In this document: positions 22,445-34,159 of the stretch, one piece after another
Layout of the letters: each line of letters begins with the position of its first letter
Position numbering within the stretch: position 1 is the stretch's first letter
Source of the DNA: Akebia trifoliata
Taxonomy: Eukaryota > Streptophyta > Magnoliopsida > Ranunculales > Lardizabalaceae
DNA length: 64,000 nucleotides
NCBI GenBank assembly: GCA_017979445.1
Contig: CM030718.1
Location: 26,593,021-26,657,020 of the forward strand
Direction: 5' to 3'
Made by a program: the position numbers and the translations under genes
The notes under the pieces: generated by a model
The model's database searches: none
What the model was told of the DNA's origin: nothing
The model's input: the letters and a program-made list of their open reading frames with translations, nothing else

Positions 22445-22463
22445 AGGGCGCCGAACGGGACCC
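22445..22463. repeat. Terminus of a further TAF element
   Basis: AGGGCGCCGAACGGGACCC followed by a (TA)n tract is the outer end of TAF-type elements (compare 22,876-22,896). The sequence to its left (22,212-22,444) lacks the usual TAF hairpin core and is otherwise unrecognised. Confidence 0.55.
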
Positions 22464-22475
22464 TATATAATAATA

Positions 22476-22510
<35 letters not shown>

Positions 22511-22514
<4 letters not shown>

Positions 22515-22894
22515 GAATGTTCAGCACCCTAAGTTTTTACCACACACTTTAACAAACGTTTTTTTCCTACATGGGTTTAGAAGTTTTGGAATGAGCTGAT
22601 TTTTGGTGAGGATGATCTCTATGATTAGAAGATCATCCCCCCAAAAATCAGCCCATTCCGAAATGTTTAGCCCCATGTTTACACGTTGAAAAATCGTGGA
22701 CCGTCCTTTTTTTTGTAAATCAATTTTGATGGGGTTAGAAGTTTTGGGAATGAGCTGATTTTTTTGGTGAGGATGATCTCCTCACATAGAGATCATCCTC
22801 ACCAAAAATCAGCTCATTCCGAAACTTCTAACCCATGTAAGACAAAACGCGTTTGTTTAAAGTGTGTGGTAAAACTAAGGGTGGTGAACGGGAC

Positions 22895-22896
<2 letters not shown>
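22511..22896. mobile_element. TAF element 1: (TA)n-flanked double-hairpin foldback
   Basis: 386 bp between (TA)n tracts. Left end GGGGAATGTTCAGCACCCTA; right end, read inward, GGGTCCCGTTCACCACCCTT; both continue into AGTTTTACCACACACTTTAA. Inside are two hairpins, each with arms of the type GGAATGAGCTGATTTTTGG plus TGAGGATGATCTC and their complements, separated by a conserved spacer (ATCGTGGACCGTCC). No coding capacity. Confidence 0.85.
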
Positions 22897-22940
<44 letters not shown>

Positions 22941-22955
22941 TATATATATTATATA

Positions 22956-23326
22956 GGGAAATGTTCAGCAACAACATTTTGACAAACATTTTGGCAAAAC
23001 ATTTTCAAAATATGGGTTGTAGGTTTTGGAATAGGCTGATTTTTGGTGAGAATGATCTCTACGGTGAGGAGATCATCATCACCAAAATCAGCCCATTCCA
23101 AAACTTCTAACCGATCAAAAATGGTTTATAAAAAATGGACGGTCACGATTTTTCAACCTGTAAACATGGGGCTAGAAGTTTTGGAATGAGCTGATTTTTG
23201 GTGAGGATGATCTCCTCACCGTAGAGATCATCCTCACCAAAAATCAGCTCATTCCAAACCTCTAACTCATGTTTTGAAAATGTTTGCCAAAATGTTTGTC
23301 AAAATGTTTGTTGCTGAAAGGGACCC
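22956..23326. mobile_element. TAF element 2
   Basis: 371 bp between (TA)n tracts with the same double-hairpin core and spacer. The subterminal arms are different (AGCAACAACATTTTGACAAA and its near-complement at the other end), and they match each other rather than element 1. Confidence 0.85.
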
Positions 23327-23375
23327 ATATATATATATATATAATAGATATATATATATAGATATATATATATAT

Positions 23376-23846
23376 GGTCCCGTTCGGCACCCGGGGCACC
23401 CTAAGTGTTTACCCCACTTAACAAACGCATTTGGTCCTACATGGGTTAGAAGATTCGGAATGGGGTGATTTTTGGTGAGGATGATCTCTATGATGAGGAA
23501 TCATCCTCACCAAAATCAGCTCATTCCAAAACTTCTAACCCCATCAAAAATGATTTATAAAAAATGGACGGTCCACGATTTTTCAACTCCTCACCAAAAA
23601 TCAGCTCATTCCAAAACTTCTAACCCCATCAAAAATGATTTATAAAAAATGGACGGTCCACGATTTTTCAACTTGTAAACATGGGGCTAAACATTTCGGC
23701 ATGGGCTGATTTTTGGGGAGGATGATCTTCTAATCATAGAGATCATCCTCACCAAAAATCAGCCCATTCAAAACTTCTAACCCATGTAGGACAAAAAACG
23801 TTTGTTAAAAATGTGTGGTAAATCTTAGGGTGCTGAACATTTTCCC
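23376..23846. mobile_element. TAF element 3 (with internal duplication)
   Basis: It starts GGTCCCGTTCGGCACCC and ends TGCTGAACATTTTCCC, so it is inverted relative to element 1. It is longer (471 bp) because an ~85-bp piece with CTTCTAACCCCATCAAAAAT and GGACGGTCCACGATTTTTCA occurs twice. Confidence 0.85.
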
Positions 23847-23865
23847 TATATATATATATATATAT

Positions 23866-24241
23866 GGGTGGGTTCAAAGGGCCAACTTTTTAGCAAACTT
23901 TTTGGCAAAACTTTTTTCAAAATATAGGTAGAGGTTTTGGAATGGGCTGATTTTTGGTGAGGATGATCTCTACGGTGAGGAGATCATCCTCACCAAAAAT
24001 CAGCCCATTCCAAAAATTCTAACCCATGTTTATAAGTTGAAAAAATCGTGGACCGTCCATTTTTTATAAACTGTTTTTGATGAGGTTAGAAGTATTGAAA
24101 TGGGCTGATTTTTGGTGATGATGATCTCCTCACCGTAGAGATCATCCTCACCAAAAATCAGCCCATTCCAAAATCTCTAACCTATGTTTTGAAAAATGTT
24201 TTGTCAAAAAGTTTGCTAAAAAGTAGGCCCTTGAACGCCCC

Positions 24242-24244
<3 letters not shown>
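23866..24244. mobile_element. TAF element 4
   Basis: 379 bp. Subterminal arms CCAACTTTTTAGCAAACTTT and the complement ending AAAAAGTAGGCCC form a third arm type around the same hairpin core. (TA)n follows at 24,245-24,291, then about 25 bp of another TAF 5' end (AGGGAAATGTTCACGG). Confidence 0.85.
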
Positions 24245-24295
<51 letters not shown>

Positions 24296-24489
24296 AAATG
24301 TTCACGGAAAATATTGTTTTTATACTAAAGGAAAACAGTTCACTATAGTAATTTCCAGATTATTCAAACACATTGAGCAGCGAGAAAGCCATTGAAACCC
24401 TCACTTGTTCAAATTTTCAACAGTTGCAAGCATGTTATGCGTAGATAATATTGTTATGAACAAAAATCTTGTAACTTTACTTTTTCCCC

Positions 24490-26087
24490 CAAACCATTCA
24501 ACGCCACTCTACAAACCCAACCGAATCAATCAAAGCCAAGTATGCTGATTTCGAAGAGAATTTTCCATTAGTTGTAAGAGACCAAACTACTTTATCCTCC
24601 ATAATGTTCCTTGGTGCTTTCCTGTTCGATACCAAATCCTTGACCACACACATTCTATCATTGCATGGACAAGGTAGTGACCAAGTATTCTCCAATACAA
24701 AATCTCAAATTTTGGCATCCTTATGACAATCAAATTGGGTTATAATACGATTTCCAAATATGTTTATGATGTTTTCTCCTTCCAGCCAAGGATCTCTCCA
24801 CATGAAGGAGTTTCTACCATTTCTCACTATAAATCGAATATGTTCGATAATGAATTCCCTTGCCTTTAGAATACCCATCCAAACCCATGATGCGTTATTC
24901 TGTGCTTGACAACTCTAGATGTATATCTTCATTGTTCACATATCTTTGTTGCATCCAATTGGCCCATAAAAAATCATTTTCCACTTATATGCTAAAAAAC
25001 ATTTGCCAATCCAATACTATTGCTATCCCTAAGACGTCGAATTCCTAAACCTCCCTTCTCAAAAGGCTTACAAACAAAGTTCCAAATAACTAAGTGAATA
25101 GATCGGTTCAAAAAAGGTCCACTCCAAAGAAAGTTAATGATAATAATTTCCAATTTTTTTAGGACACTCACTGGAATATTGAACGATGCAGACTAGTAAA
25201 TTTGGAAGCTGGATAAAACAAATTTTACCAATTATGATCTACTGGCATATGAAAGCAATTTTTCTTTCCAACCCTCTACTCTTTTAGAGACATGATCTAT
25301 CAATGGTTGACAGAGAAAATGATTTAGACGAGTAGAAAACAAAGGAATATCCAAATATCTGATAGGTAATGAACTTTTATTAAAGCCAAGTAAGCCCAAA
25401 GCAACTTCTTGATTTTCTTGCATGATGCACTAATTTTTTTTTTTTTTTTTTTGCGTCATTGATTTGCAACCCAGAAATGTCATAGAACAAATCTAACACT
25501 TCTCTAATAGAAAAAATAGAAGAATTTACATTTTGAGAGAAAAGTAATATTTCATCTGCAAAAATTAAATGAGAAACACCTTGAACTCCAAAAACATTTG
25601 GGATCAATAAAGAGCTTTTCTCAACCTTATCCTAAATTAGACATGTGAATGCTTCCATAACTAAAGTGAATAGGTATGGGGATAAATGATCCGAATATGG
25701 AAATTGAAACCTGATAGGGGCATAGTCTGAAACTCCATGAGGTAAATAATTCAAAACCATTTGGGAGAATTTTATCAACCATTCCGTATTTTTAAAGCCC
25801 TATCCAACCGACACAAAATTCTTCTAGAACTAGGAGATTTATTACTCCAAGAAAGCTAATCATCGTTAGTCTTCATATCTTGCAACCTAATTGAATTTAT
25901 TCAATTATTAAAAGCACGAATTGCTCTAACTAAAGACAATCAACCCCAAACCTTTTCATCTTGGAAACACACTATGTTAAAATCCCCCAAAATGATCCAT
26001 GGATCATTTGAAGAAAATTTTAAAATATCATTCCAATGACTCAACCTTTCACTTTCAAAGTTTTTAGCGTACACAAAGGACATCATA
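24490..26087 (-). mobile_element. Decayed LINE (non-LTR retrotransposon) remnant
   Basis: Reading the reverse strand from 26,087 downward, pieces of a plant L1-type polyprotein appear in the expected order: endonuclease end with WIILGDFN (near 26,000), reverse transcriptase with HLIFADEILLFS (near 25,550; the FADD-type catalytic box, here FADE), the thumb region SSLPIRYLDIPLFSTRLN (near 25,370), then the zinc-binding domain VVWSLTTNGKFSSKSAYLAL (near 24,590). Frames are broken by many stops and indels. Its upstream end abuts a copia fragment at 26,088. Confidence 0.8.
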
Positions 26088-27635
26088 GAGACAGATTTCA
26101 AGGCATCTTGAGTCTGTCTTAGGAAACTATATCAATAAAGTTTTAGAGAGATTTCGGATGAAGGATTGTTTATCAAGTATAGCTCTCATTGTGAAGGGTG
26201 ATAGGTTCAATTTGAACTAATGCCCGAAAAACGACTTTGAAAATGAACAAATGAAAAACATTTCATATGCTTCTGTTGTCAGAAGCCTAATGTATGCTCA
26301 AGTCTGCACAAGACCTGACATTGCATTTGTTGTGAGAATATTGGGACAATATCAGAGTGATCCAGGTTTAGACCACTGGAGAGCTGCAAAGAAAGTAATG
26401 AGATACATTCAAAGAACCAAAGACTACATACTTATGTATAGACGGATGGGCAATCTAGAAGTAATTGACTACTCATATTCTTACTTTGCTGGTTATGTTA
26501 ATTCACGCAAATCCACATCAAGTTACACTTTTATAATGGCCGGTGGAGCTCTATCATGGAGGAGTTCTAAGCAGACCTTGACTGCCACTTCCACTATGGA
26601 AGCCGAGTTTGTTTCCTATTTTGAGGCTACTTCGCATGGTGTATGGCTTTGAAATTTTATATCTGGACTTAGAATTATGAATTCTATCTCTAGACCAATG
26701 AAAATGTATTGCAACAATTCAGTTACTGTTTTTATGGTTAAAAATAACAAAAGTCAAAATCGAAGTAAACACATCGACATTAAGTATTTAGCCATAAAGG
26801 AACGTGTTAAAGAAAAGAAAGTGATCATTGAGCATGTTAGCACTGAATTGATGATCGATGATTTTTTGACTAAGACATACTACCGTTGAAATTCAAGAAT
26901 CATGTAGTGAATATGGGACTTGATTCCATTATGTAGTTTTTCATTGTATGGACAATATTATCTTAATGAAATTCTTAATTATTGTGATATTTTTCTCATA
27001 TAATTTTGAGAAAATTCATCTGTATATGACCAAAAATAAACATAGGATTTATTCATTAAGAAATTGTTGTCACATAAATTATAATATTTAAGCAATAAAT
27101 ACATTGTAATACATGGAAGGTAATACTCGTCATTTAAGGACTTATCGTCATGATTCATGTATTTATTACTTAATACAAATTATCGATGGGTTTAAGATAA
27201 GACATTTGTACTGTGGACCAAGTAGGAGAATGTTAGCTCCTGATTCTCGCAAACAGATCTAAAATCTCTTATTTGCAGAGCATTTGAAATGGTCCACAAT
27301 GTCTTCGACACGTTTTTTAAAACTTAGAAACGTGACCCAAGAATAGATGAAGTGGTGGCAACGGACCGAGACGTGGATGAGTACTTGATGGGAGCCTCGG
27401 TCAAGCTTGACTATAAACATCCGTTTGGTCCCCAAACTCTTCACTCAATCTCTCCTTCAGTCTTGCACTATCTATCTAAAATGAATCTAAGTTTTGGAAG
27501 TGCCAAACGAGACAAAAAATCAATGAGAAGAAGTGTGTGAGAATCAATGGTCGGAGGTACGATTTTTGGACATTTCAGATTTCGATTCTCACTAAGTATT
27601 TATTTCCGCATTTTTAGAATCAATTTCTGATTTAC
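26088..27635 (+). mobile_element. 3' half of a Ty1/copia retrotransposon
   Basis: The frame starts within the late reverse transcriptase (GILSLS..., ERFRMKDCL), continues through VRSLMYAQVCTRPDIAF, then the RNase H region (GGALSWRSSKQTLTATSTME, AEFVSYFEATSHGVWL) and the C-terminal KHIDIKYLAIKERVKEKKV. A TGA at 26,650 and missense changes show that it is dead. After the coding end come AGTAGGAGAA (polypurine-like) and a probable 3' LTR at 27,231-27,635. Everything 5' of the reverse transcriptase, including the 5' LTR, is missing. Confidence 0.85.
27231..27635 (+). repeat. Probable 3' LTR of the copia element
   Basis: It begins TGTTAGCTCC directly after the AAGTAGGAGAA purine tract, as copia LTRs do, and may end at TTTACA (27,635). 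The end is set only by the TG...CA rule; no second LTR is present for comparison. Confidence 0.5.
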
Positions 27636-27949
27636 ATGACTCTCCCCATGGCATATAAATGTTGACAGAGTAAATCAACGGTAAATGTTGATCAGGAGCC
27701 TCACTCTTGCTACGAAGGGTAAATCAGATTAAAAACTAAAAAAAAAAAATCTATTTTAAATTTTAGATTCTAGATGGAGGCGCAGAAAATTTCCTGTCTA
27801 CGTCTCTATGTTGAGAATTTAAAAGAGTTTTTTAAAAAAATTGGATACTGAGAACCTTGTCTCAAATCTCGTCTTTCAAGCTAGAACAACTTGAGTCTGA
27901 TTCCGAAGAAATTAAAAAAGGCAGGATTACATAAAGCTTGCTAACGCAG

Positions 27950-28215
27950 GATATTTGAAGTACATCAAGAGTTAAGCTAGCCTTACTAACTTAGTAAGAT
28001 TGGAAATCTTACTAAGGATGGTTTCATCTACACGGTTTACCCCATTGGCAATTCAACACCACAGCCCTTTATATTTCTTGGAAAAACTTGGACTGTAAAT
28101 AAAATTAAAGATCAAAAAACAACTTTTTTTTTCCTGATCCAACGTGGTGAAAATGGATGGCTGCCGAACTCTCAATTTTAAAATTAAAATTCAACAATGA
28201 AAATATTTTTTTTCT
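27950..28215. repeat. R1 repeat copy
   Basis: CTTACTAACTTAGTAAG at the left, AATTCAACACCACAGCCC, TGAAAATGGATGGCTGCCGA and AAAATTCAACAATGAAAATA are standard R1 blocks. Confidence 0.65.
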
Positions 28216-28542
28216 ATTTTATTTTTGTCAAAGTTCTTAGAGTCTCGGAGGCCCGTGGCAGCAGTCAAAGACAAGAAACTTTCCTTACCAACTTAGTAAA
28301 GAAATTGAATTTCATAAATAATAGTTTTAATATTAATTTTAAAAACCTATGGCAATTATAAGAACTTTGACAAAAATAAAATAGAAAAAACTAATAACGT
28401 GGCTGGTGCCATCATAGTCCACCTACTCTTAAAGAAAATTTAATTAAAAAAATAAAGACAACCTTTTTTATTTAGCAGAAGTGAAGTAAAGAAGAACACC
28501 TCACCTTCTCATTTTGATAGATAGAAAAAGATAATACAAATC

Positions 28543-31500
28543 ATGGAAGATTGGGTTTGGAGCTTGTTTGTTTTGTCAACCATTTGTCTCTCAACAGTTC
28601 TTCTTCTCCGTCGAATCCTTGATAAAAAATCAAGGAAGTTGCCTCCAGGCCCACAAGGATGGCCGATGATAGGCAACTTGTTTGATCTAGGAAACGTTCC
28701 ACACAAAACCCTAACAAACCTACACCCAAAATTAATATTCTTACACTTGGGTGCAATGAAGAACGTCGTGATTCAATCGGCCAAAGCGGCAAAGGAGATG
28801 TTCAAGAACCATGACATCTCTTTTACGGGTCGCACTGTCATCGAAACCATGAGAGTCCACAATTATAACCAAGGATCCCTGGCGGTTGCCCAATATGGGC
28901 CATATTGGTGCATGTTGAGACGCATTTGCACCACAAAGTTATTTAACAATAAGAGAATCAACGAGACTACATTTTTAAGGAGAGAGAGAGAGTCGACGAT
29001 ATGATCCGATGGATAGAAGAGGAAGCAAAGGTAGGTACTTAGTTTAGAATAATGTAATTTTTATTGAAAATCTTGATTTTTCAAACAAAAAGAAGCCTTT
29101 CTTCATCAATCCCCTCTATCTCTCAAGTAATTAAATTATGTTAAACCTATTCAATCTCTTCTCCAATCCCTCCAAAATATTATCTTGTTCTTGAGGTTTG
29201 AAGATTAAAGGAGAGAAAAATATTGAAAGGTTGTTGTTAGAGGTTAAAGAAAAAGTTATTTAGATCATTTACCATTAGTCTCTCAGATGAGACGGGGGTC
29301 CAAGGGGTATGCCATCAATTTGATAACACAAGGGTATCTCAAATCTCCACTCAAATTAAAGTGAAGGGTATGTCTAAACCACCCTAATTTTATTGATTAT
29401 TATTAATCAAATCACAATTACCGATAATAAAGATCATATAGAAAATAAGGAGTGATCATAATTTATTTATTTAAAAAAAACTTAATTAATTAACAAAGAA
29501 TATGATTCTATGTATCACTACTGTATAAATTATCACAATTTAATATATGTATCTAATGTTGTATCAGGTACAAGGTGGGGTGCAAGTAGCTCGGTTTGTC
29601 TTTCTCATGACCTTCAACTTGCTTGGCAATCTTTTCTCACTCGTGATTTGTTGGATCCACAGTCCAAAGAGGGTCCTGAGTTCTTCAGTACAATGGATAG
29701 AATAATGAAGTTGCATGCAAAGCCTAATTTAGCTGACTTCTTTCCCTTACTTAGATGGTTGGACCCCCAAGGAATAAGAAGGGAGATGGAACAAGAGATC
29801 GGACAAACCATGAATATGGTCTCTGGCTTTATGAAGAAGCGTGTTCATGAACAACGGCCAGACGAAGATAAAAGGAAAAAGGATTTCATGGATGTGTTGA
29901 TGGAATTTGAAGGTGATGGAAATGAAGAACCTACTAAAATTTCTGAAAAAAACATGGTTACTTTGATGCTGGTGAATCTCTACTTAAAACTCTCTTCTTT
30001 TCCTATAATTTTGTTTAGTGTATTTGCTTTGATGCTTTGAGATTTGTGTGCAAATTAAACCAAAAAGTTCTTTGATCTTCTTCTAATAATTTTAATTTTT
30101 AGTGTTGATGGGATACCTATCTAATCCACTCCGACGCTCAGGGGCGGAACTAGTAAGGAGCTAGTGGGGCAATTGCCCCCACAGAACTTTGAGACACCCT
30201 TATATTATCAACTAATTACATGCCCCATTTGTCCCCAATCCCTCACCTCTCTCCCCATTTGCCCCCACACCCTCACCTCCCTCCAATTTTTGCTCCCCCC
30301 TCTTCATTTTTTTTGTTGATAACATTGCCTCTTCACCGAGCCTTCTCATATACTAATTGAAAATGACCTAAATACTCTTTTCTTCAACTTCTAACCAACG
30401 GCCTCTGAATTTCTCCTTAAAACCATTCATGTTCAAGTTCTTCAACTATACAATTAACCATAGTTTGCCCCACTACAAGAGAATCCTAGCTTCACCCCCG
30501 CCGACGCTGAAGTTGGTCCAGAAAAAATATAAATTAAAGCAGATTTAATCTAGGTGAAACACAAATCTCATTTGGTACACACCCCTTTTATAATGTTTAC
30601 TGGCCATTAACATAAATATTGATAGAAAATTATCAAAGGTTGAAAGCCAATTGATCAATCATTTTCAACTATTTTCATGATTTTTGGGATTTGTTATAAT
30701 CATTTTCATCTTTAATTAATTGTATTCATATCTCATGCAGATATTTAACTCGTCTAGTTATCTAGTTAGGGAGTCATATCTCTTCTTTTTCTTTTTCTTT
30801 TTCTTTTTCTTTTTTTTTTTTTATTGCTAAGTAAGATTTGTATAAGAAGCGGATGAAACTACGGCATAAAGAAGCCTTATGTTATAAGACGAATCTGGGG
30901 AAGGTCGAGCCTATCACCCAAGAAGATTGTTTAACAAGAAAAGGAAGAGAACCCATAGAGTAAAAAATCCTATTATCTATTTCATATTTGAGTCTCGGAT
31001 AAGGATTTATTTATATAGTAGAATTTTAATTTAAGAATTTCGCTATATATTCGAGTCTTGGATAAGGAATTATTTATATGGTAGAAATTTTAATTTAAGA
31101 ATTTCGCTATATATTCGAGTATCAGATAAGAATGCATTTATATAGTAAAAATTCTAATTTAAGAATTTAGAGGTGACATGTATGTGTTGGGAGATCGAGC
31201 ACTTTTTTTTTTTATTATTCTTAAACATATAATTAAATGCTTATATGGTGCAGGAAATGTTTTTAGCTGGAACTGAAACAACGAGTAGCACAATAGAATG
31301 GGCGATGACAGAGTTACTCCTCAACCCCAAATCAATGAGTAAGGTGTGTACTGAGCTTAACACAAGTTGTGGGATCAAACATGAAGTTTGAAGAGAGTCA
31401 TATCGACAACCTTCCATATTTGCAAGCTTTGGTAAAGGAAACACTAAGATTACATCCTCCAAATCCTTTTTTGGTTCCTCGTAGGGCTGTAAAAGACAAC

Positions 31501-31866
31501 TTCTTCATGGGGTATTTCATACCCAAGGATACACAAGTGCTTGTGAATGTATGGGCAATAGGAAGGGATCCAAATTCTTGGGATGATCCTTTATCTTTTA
31601 AGCCCGAGAGGTTCTTGGGCTCTGATATCGATTATCGGGGACAACATTTTGAGTTCATTCCATTTGGAGCTGGACGACGTATTTGTGTTGGCATTCCATT
31701 AGCTCACCGAGTTGTTCACTTTGTTCTTGGATCACTGCTACATTATTTTGAATGGGAACTAGAACATGGTTCAAGTCCAGACACGATTGACATGAATGAT
31801 AGGATGGGGATCACATTGCGAAAGGCTGTTCCACTAAAAGCAATACCGAGAAAGCGAGTTATGTAA
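28543..31866 (+). pseudogene. CYP76A-like P450 pseudogene C
   Basis: Three-exon relative of gene A (exons 28,543-29,030, 29,568-29,971 and 31,254-31,866, with splice sites kept). Lesions: two extra bases in the GA run near 28,980-28,992 shift the frame before VDDMIRW; one base is missing near 29,631-29,642 (GNLFFSRD region); one base is added near 31,356-31,361 (TELIQVV region). Helix-C WRMLRR has become WCMLRR (CGC to TGC at 28,909-28,911), and three codons around KHGPV are deleted. The rest of exon 3 is open to the stop, with ETLRLHPP, FKPERF and PFGAGRRICVG, so inactivation may be fairly recent. Intron 2 holds a hAT MITE and a long pyrimidine tract (about 30,780-30,823). Confidence 0.88.
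30139..30500. mobile_element. Short hAT element in intron 2 of pseudogene C
   Basis: 362 bp with ends CAGGGGCGGAACTAG and, read inward, CGGGGGTGAAGCTAG, flanked by the perfect 8-bp duplication CCGACGCT (30,131-30,138 and 30,501-30,508). The interior matches the hAT family of 490-5,145 (GGGGCAATTGCCCCCAC, CAACTAATTACATGCCCC, AACCATAGTTTGCCCC), so it is a non-autonomous relative. Confidence 0.88.
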
Positions 31867-32504
31867 TAGAGGAACTTGAATGAATCATGTACTGAGTTCT
31901 TTCTAGAGTATTAGATGAGATGCATTATAATAAGGAGTATATTGTTACATGAAATCATCTTCTTAAAATTTGTTTTTAGTTATGATTTTGTTTTCTATAT
32001 AAACCCTCTTAAGATTCTTGTAATCTACATCTAATTATTAAATTATTATAATATGTTGTACGAATTATATGTGGTGTGCATTAACGATTCACTTGATCAC
32101 TATTTTATGATGTGATCATGTAGTTATGCAGTTATGTAACTACTTGTGTAGCCCATCCTTATTTAATAGAATCTTACCAGAGATTAACTTATCTGGTTTA
32201 TCCACTGCATTTCAAACACTCAAAGTTTTATTTATTTATTGATAAGCTGGAATTGATGAGTCCCCTCCCAAAATCATATACTACTAACGAGTGTAATTAT
32301 AGGTAAGATCTTGCTACGATTGATATAGTGTAGGTTAAATATCCCAAGTGTAAGGTTATAGCGAAGTAATAAAATCTCGGAAGTCTGATGTCAATCTACG
32401 TAAATTGTGTAAAAATTAAAATAAAATACGGATGAAATGAAAGAAGATGCGACTTAAACTATGAAAAAAATGATTTTCAACACTTTCGTATGAAACAAAA
32501 ACTT

Positions 32505-32974
32505 CAACGACCTTAAATATTTGCAGGCTGTGGTGAAGGAGACACTAAAGTTACATCCTCCATCTCCTTTCTTGGTTCCCTGAAAGATCTGTAAAAGATG
32601 ACTTCTTCATGGGGTATCTTATACCCAAGGACACTCAAGTTCTTATCAACACATGGGCAATAGGAAGGGACCCAGATTCTTGGGAGGATCCCTTGTCCTT
32701 TAAACCTGAGAGATTCTTGGATTCGAAGATCGATTATCAAGGACACTATTTCGAGTTCATTCCATTTGGAGCTGGGTGACGGATTTGTCCTGCTTTGCCA
32801 TTAGCTCATTGAGTTATTCATCTTGCCCTCAGATCACTTCTTTACCATTTTGATTGGGCGATCACGGATGGTAATGCCAATCCCGATATGATTGACATGA
32901 AGGATAGGGTTGGGCTCACGCTACGGAAGGCTACACCACTAATTGCTCTGCCCAAGAAGCGAATTGTGCAATAG
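32505..32974 (+). pseudogene. P450 exon-3 fragment E
   Basis: It covers [20 protein letters not shown] to the C-terminal PKKRIVQ stop. The frame shifts by one base at the VPRRAV site (CCCTGAAAG). The Arg after FGAG in the heme loop is TGA (32,777-32,779), and the Arg after PLAH is TGA (32,810-32,812); the heme Cys region reads RICPA instead of RICVG. There is no exon 1, exon 2 or exon-3 start, so it is a partial duplicate. Its 3' flank again resembles the family 3' UTR. Confidence 0.85.
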
Positions 32975-33117
32975 AGGAACCTTGTTTTCTATGTAAACTC
33001 TTTTAGAGTTCTTTGTAATCTGCATCTGATAATCAAATAATTATTTTCCTTGCTGGTTTGGTTCAGTTTTCCGTTGTATAAGATGTCTTGTATTCTTGTT
33101 TGGACTAGTGACATGTA

Positions 33118-33570
33118 GGGCCGTCAATGAATCGGATGAGCCCTATAATCTAAACTGTTCGAATAATTTGGACATTTCAATAAGGTTCCAGTCCGATATC
33201 TTATCGGATCGGTTATGGTTCAAACAGGTCCCGATTCAACAGTGACCCAATTAGATAAAACGTGAGAAACATATAATTATATCAAATACTTTATTTAAAC
33301 ATATAAAGTTTATTTAAATTTAGTATATCAAATCGGTTTGGCCTAATCTGAACCCAAACTGATGGTTATTGGATCGGGTTTGAATCTTAATATTGAGATC
33401 CAATTTAAAAAAAAAAAAAACAATCAGATAAGAACCCAATCCAATGATCATTGAATCAGTCTGGGTCTAATGCGATTCTTATCGGATTAATACCAAATCA
33501 ACCCCAATCCAATCCGTATTGGGTTGGGTGGGATTTAAGCCTAACTGGGTTGGATCGGGTTGGCCAAGAG
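33118..33570. repeat. hAT-like repeat (TAGGGCCGTCAAT end)
   Basis: It opens TAGGGCCGTCAATGAATCGG and consists of GGATCGGGTT/AACCCAATCC-type degenerate repeats, like the subterminal zones of the TAGGACTGTCAA elements. The right terminus is not identified, so the end is approximate. Confidence 0.4.
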
Positions 33571-34159
33571 AACCTGTTCAATGTTCATGGAATCTATTCT
33601 TCTGCCGTATCTGCATTCACAATAAATCAGACTAATTTTACATTTTCAAGACAAGAAACAATATATTAAAATAATTATCAAAATCAACGCTACAGTATGG
33701 TGGACCCCATGATCATTAACTAGGAATCTTTCAAGATGTTGACCTAATACTGCCTAGTCCCCATGCATAAATCTAAACCATCCACAAAGTTGACTTCATC
33801 TTAGATGGCCCATCATCCAAAAGTTCATATTAACTGGACTTCATGTACTACCATAGTGCAGGAAACACCATATATTACCTCTTTTCCTAAATGTGTAAAA
33901 CTTAATCCCTTTAATAAAAAAATGAGAGCTGATATTTGCCTCGCCAACTTTTACTTATGCCACACCAACTGTGTGCAATTCTTTGATAGGTTTCTATCAT
34001 ATAGAGTTAATCTTAAAAGAAAAAATAAGCAATAAAGCCAAAAAGGAATCAACCACAGTTGGGACAGATTGAAAATGGGATAATCCCAAGGCATTACCTA
34101 AACATTTATATTTACCAAAAATTGAGGAAGAAAACTCACACATCTGATTGAAAGAAGGT
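33571..34159 (+). promoter_or_regulatory. Upstream region of P450 gene D
   Basis: No repeat is obvious in 33,571-34,080. A TTTATATTTA TATA-like motif at about 34,106-34,115 and the AAGAAAACTCACACATCTG leader precede the ATG at 34,160. GCCACACCAACT near 33,960 recalls the distal promoter of gene A. Confidence 0.45.

Noticed and set aside
22853..23468. Short frames with YIYIYI repeats
   Set aside because: Translations of (TA)n tracts and hairpin arms.
22445..24300. Regularly repeated palindromic units that look like a CRISPR array
   Set aside because: Units are ~380-bp transposon-like elements in (TA)n tracts in a plant nuclear genome; no short direct repeats with unique spacers.
34148..34159. 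Earlier start for P450 gene D
   Set aside because: The upstream codon is TTG, not ATG; ATG 34,160 gives the usual MEW.W N-terminus.
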